This document shows positions 62,758 through 64,000 of a DNA stretch of 64,000 bases, piece by piece. Origin of the DNA: Polyporus tsugae (lineage: Eukaryota; Basidiomycota; Agaricomycetes; Polyporales; Polyporaceae); the NCBI GenBank assembly GCA_024305745.1, contig JAHRBS010000013.1, positions 372,001 through 436,000 of the forward strand, read 5' to 3'. Positions within the stretch are counted from its first letter, which is position 1, and each line of letters starts with the position of its first letter. The position numbers and the translations under genes are program-made. The notes beneath the pieces were generated by a model, which searched no databases, was not told the origin of the DNA, and worked only from the letters and a program-made list of their open reading frames with translations.

Positions 62758-63164
62758 CAATAGCTCGCGCTCGAGCGCAAGTATGCTCAAGGAACCTCTC
62801 CTTCTCCCCCCCGGCGGGCTTTCTCCACTCGGCGCTCTCCTGATAAGAGCCCGAAAATTGCTAGGGACAGCCTGAGTACATCAGGAACAAGCGTTTGATC
62901 CATGTGTACCAGACGGTTACACCGGCCAAGATCGAGCGCCTTCGGGACTGAATTCGCGCCAGAGATCCGCGTACGACCGGACTGAAAAGGCCTGTTCCAT
63001 ACGTGCTCCATCTTGGCTGGTAAGGAAGCGCGCACTCGGGTATGTGGTGTACGGAATGGATGTAGCTGGGGCGCCTGAGTTTTCTGTTCCATACTAAGCA
63101 ACCCGGGTTTCCTGATGCAGCGAGCGCAGTAAAATGATATGTTGCATGCAGAAACGAGTCCCTT
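62758..63164. other. Intergenic region, no gene seen
   Basis: No coding pattern, RNA or repeat was recognised between the FAD oxidase promoter and the inverted repeat copy B. Confidence 0.5.
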
Positions 63165-64000
63165 GAAGAGACTAGAATGCGTGACTTAAGTATCCAAGGT
63201 AATTAAAGGGAACATGGGTCAAGTAAACGTACCGAAGTATCTTCTTTTGTAGAGTTAGATACGCAGTCGGCGATCCTCTCACATACTCAAGAGAGATGAA
63301 CATGACGACATTAGGAAGAGTCTTCAATGAGGGGCCAGCGTCATTGAAGATTCTCGATGCCTACCAGGAAGGAGAGCCTGTGAAATATAAATATAACTCG
63401 ATGCCTGCGATGTGCGGAATCCTTTTCCGACTCCGATGTGACAGCCGAGGTCGTGCATCGGCAGGACAGCTTGAAGTGAGTTTGTGCTCCGCCGTCTTCC
63501 GAGGAGTCGACAGCAGGACCACGTGTGAGGGTCTGCTGAAGACGTGGCGGTTAGCTTGACAAGCTTTTACTTAAGGGCGCTGCAACTATTCTTATACTCA
63601 CATGGAGCACGGATCCTTCCCACATTCCTGCGACATTCCGTTTGATTGGGACTCGAGCACAGAAGCCACGCCGGACAAGGAGATCCGCGCCTAATCCTGA
63701 TGGTTTCGGCCTCTTTTCAGTCGGAACTCGCTGGCAGGACCGCACCAAGACGCGAAACGCTACAAGGCCTGCACGCGGATCGAAAGCAGATGAAAGAAAC
63801 ATCGGGTTGAGAATCCGTAGCTTTCTAGCAAAATTGCGAACTTACCAAATTGGAACAAACAGAAGAGGTGTTCATCGACGGTTCATGGATGCGGCAACCG
63901 CCAGTAAGAAGCCTGCAGAGCAATCACTGCCTCCGATGAGTAGTCCGACGCACCAGACTTTCTCAAGCACCAGGACTTCGCTACACGGCACCCCTAACCT
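63165..64000 (-). repeat. Degenerate dispersed element, copy B (runs off the window)
   Basis: Reverse-oriented, diverged partner of 47245-48095, about 15 kb away. Alignment extends to the window edge, so the element may be longer. A reverse frame of 83 codons (63551-63802) shares RRGFCARVPIKRN-type residues with copy A, but stops and frame breaks occur elsewhere. It appears decayed. Confidence 0.65.

Overview
The window looks like nuclear DNA of a filamentous basidiomycete (Agaricomycetes-type). Genes are cut by many 50-80 bp GT-AG introns, coding exons are GC-rich, and promoters carry TATA boxes about 50-100 bp upstream of ATGs. F-box-like proteins, paired short-chain dehydrogenases and a secreted berberine-bridge-type FAD oxidase are typical families of this group. 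No bacterial operon, phage, CRISPR or intact transposon was seen.

The left 70% (about 378-45350) is one large direct tandem array. Six nearly identical copies of a six-exon gene for a 617-aa thiamine-diphosphate (ThDP) dependent enzyme (acetolactate synthase/benzoylformate decarboxylase-like) are separated by five nearly identical 6.3-kb spacers. ATG-to-ATG distances are 8514, 8513, 8533, 8481 and 8507 bp. All six coding frames are open once introns are removed. Copy 5 has a GC instead of GT donor at intron 3. Copies differ by patchwork polymorphisms, as expected from gene conversion or unequal crossing-over. The array starts about 270 bp upstream of the first ATG and stops within the last two codons of the sixth copy, so the layout is (gene + spacer) x5 + gene. 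The spacers hold a short minisatellite, a TATA-led candidate transcription unit of unknown function, and reverse-strand ORFs that are open in some spacers and broken in others. No recognisable family was found in them.

The right part is single-copy. 45357-49426 is gene-poor and contains a degenerate element with an inverted, diverged partner at the end of the window (63165-64000). Then follow an F-box-like gene (49427-50619, +), two short-chain dehydrogenase paralogues with the same intron pattern (51418-52459 and 53451-54491, +), tRNA-Glu(CTC) (54680-54751, -), the clathrin adaptor AP-2 sigma subunit in six exons (54902-55646, +), a WD40 protein (57070-58188, -), a probably broken F-box-like gene (58225-59450, -) and a 14-exon secreted FAD-linked oxidase (60026-62676, -).

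No pathway linking the array to its neighbours can be shown. AP-2 sigma and the tRNA are housekeeping. The ThDP enzymes, SDRs and FAD oxidase are all accessory redox or carboligation-type enzymes that could serve secondary or detoxifying metabolism, but this is inference. All exon boundaries were read by eye from splice signals and protein continuity, without transcript data.
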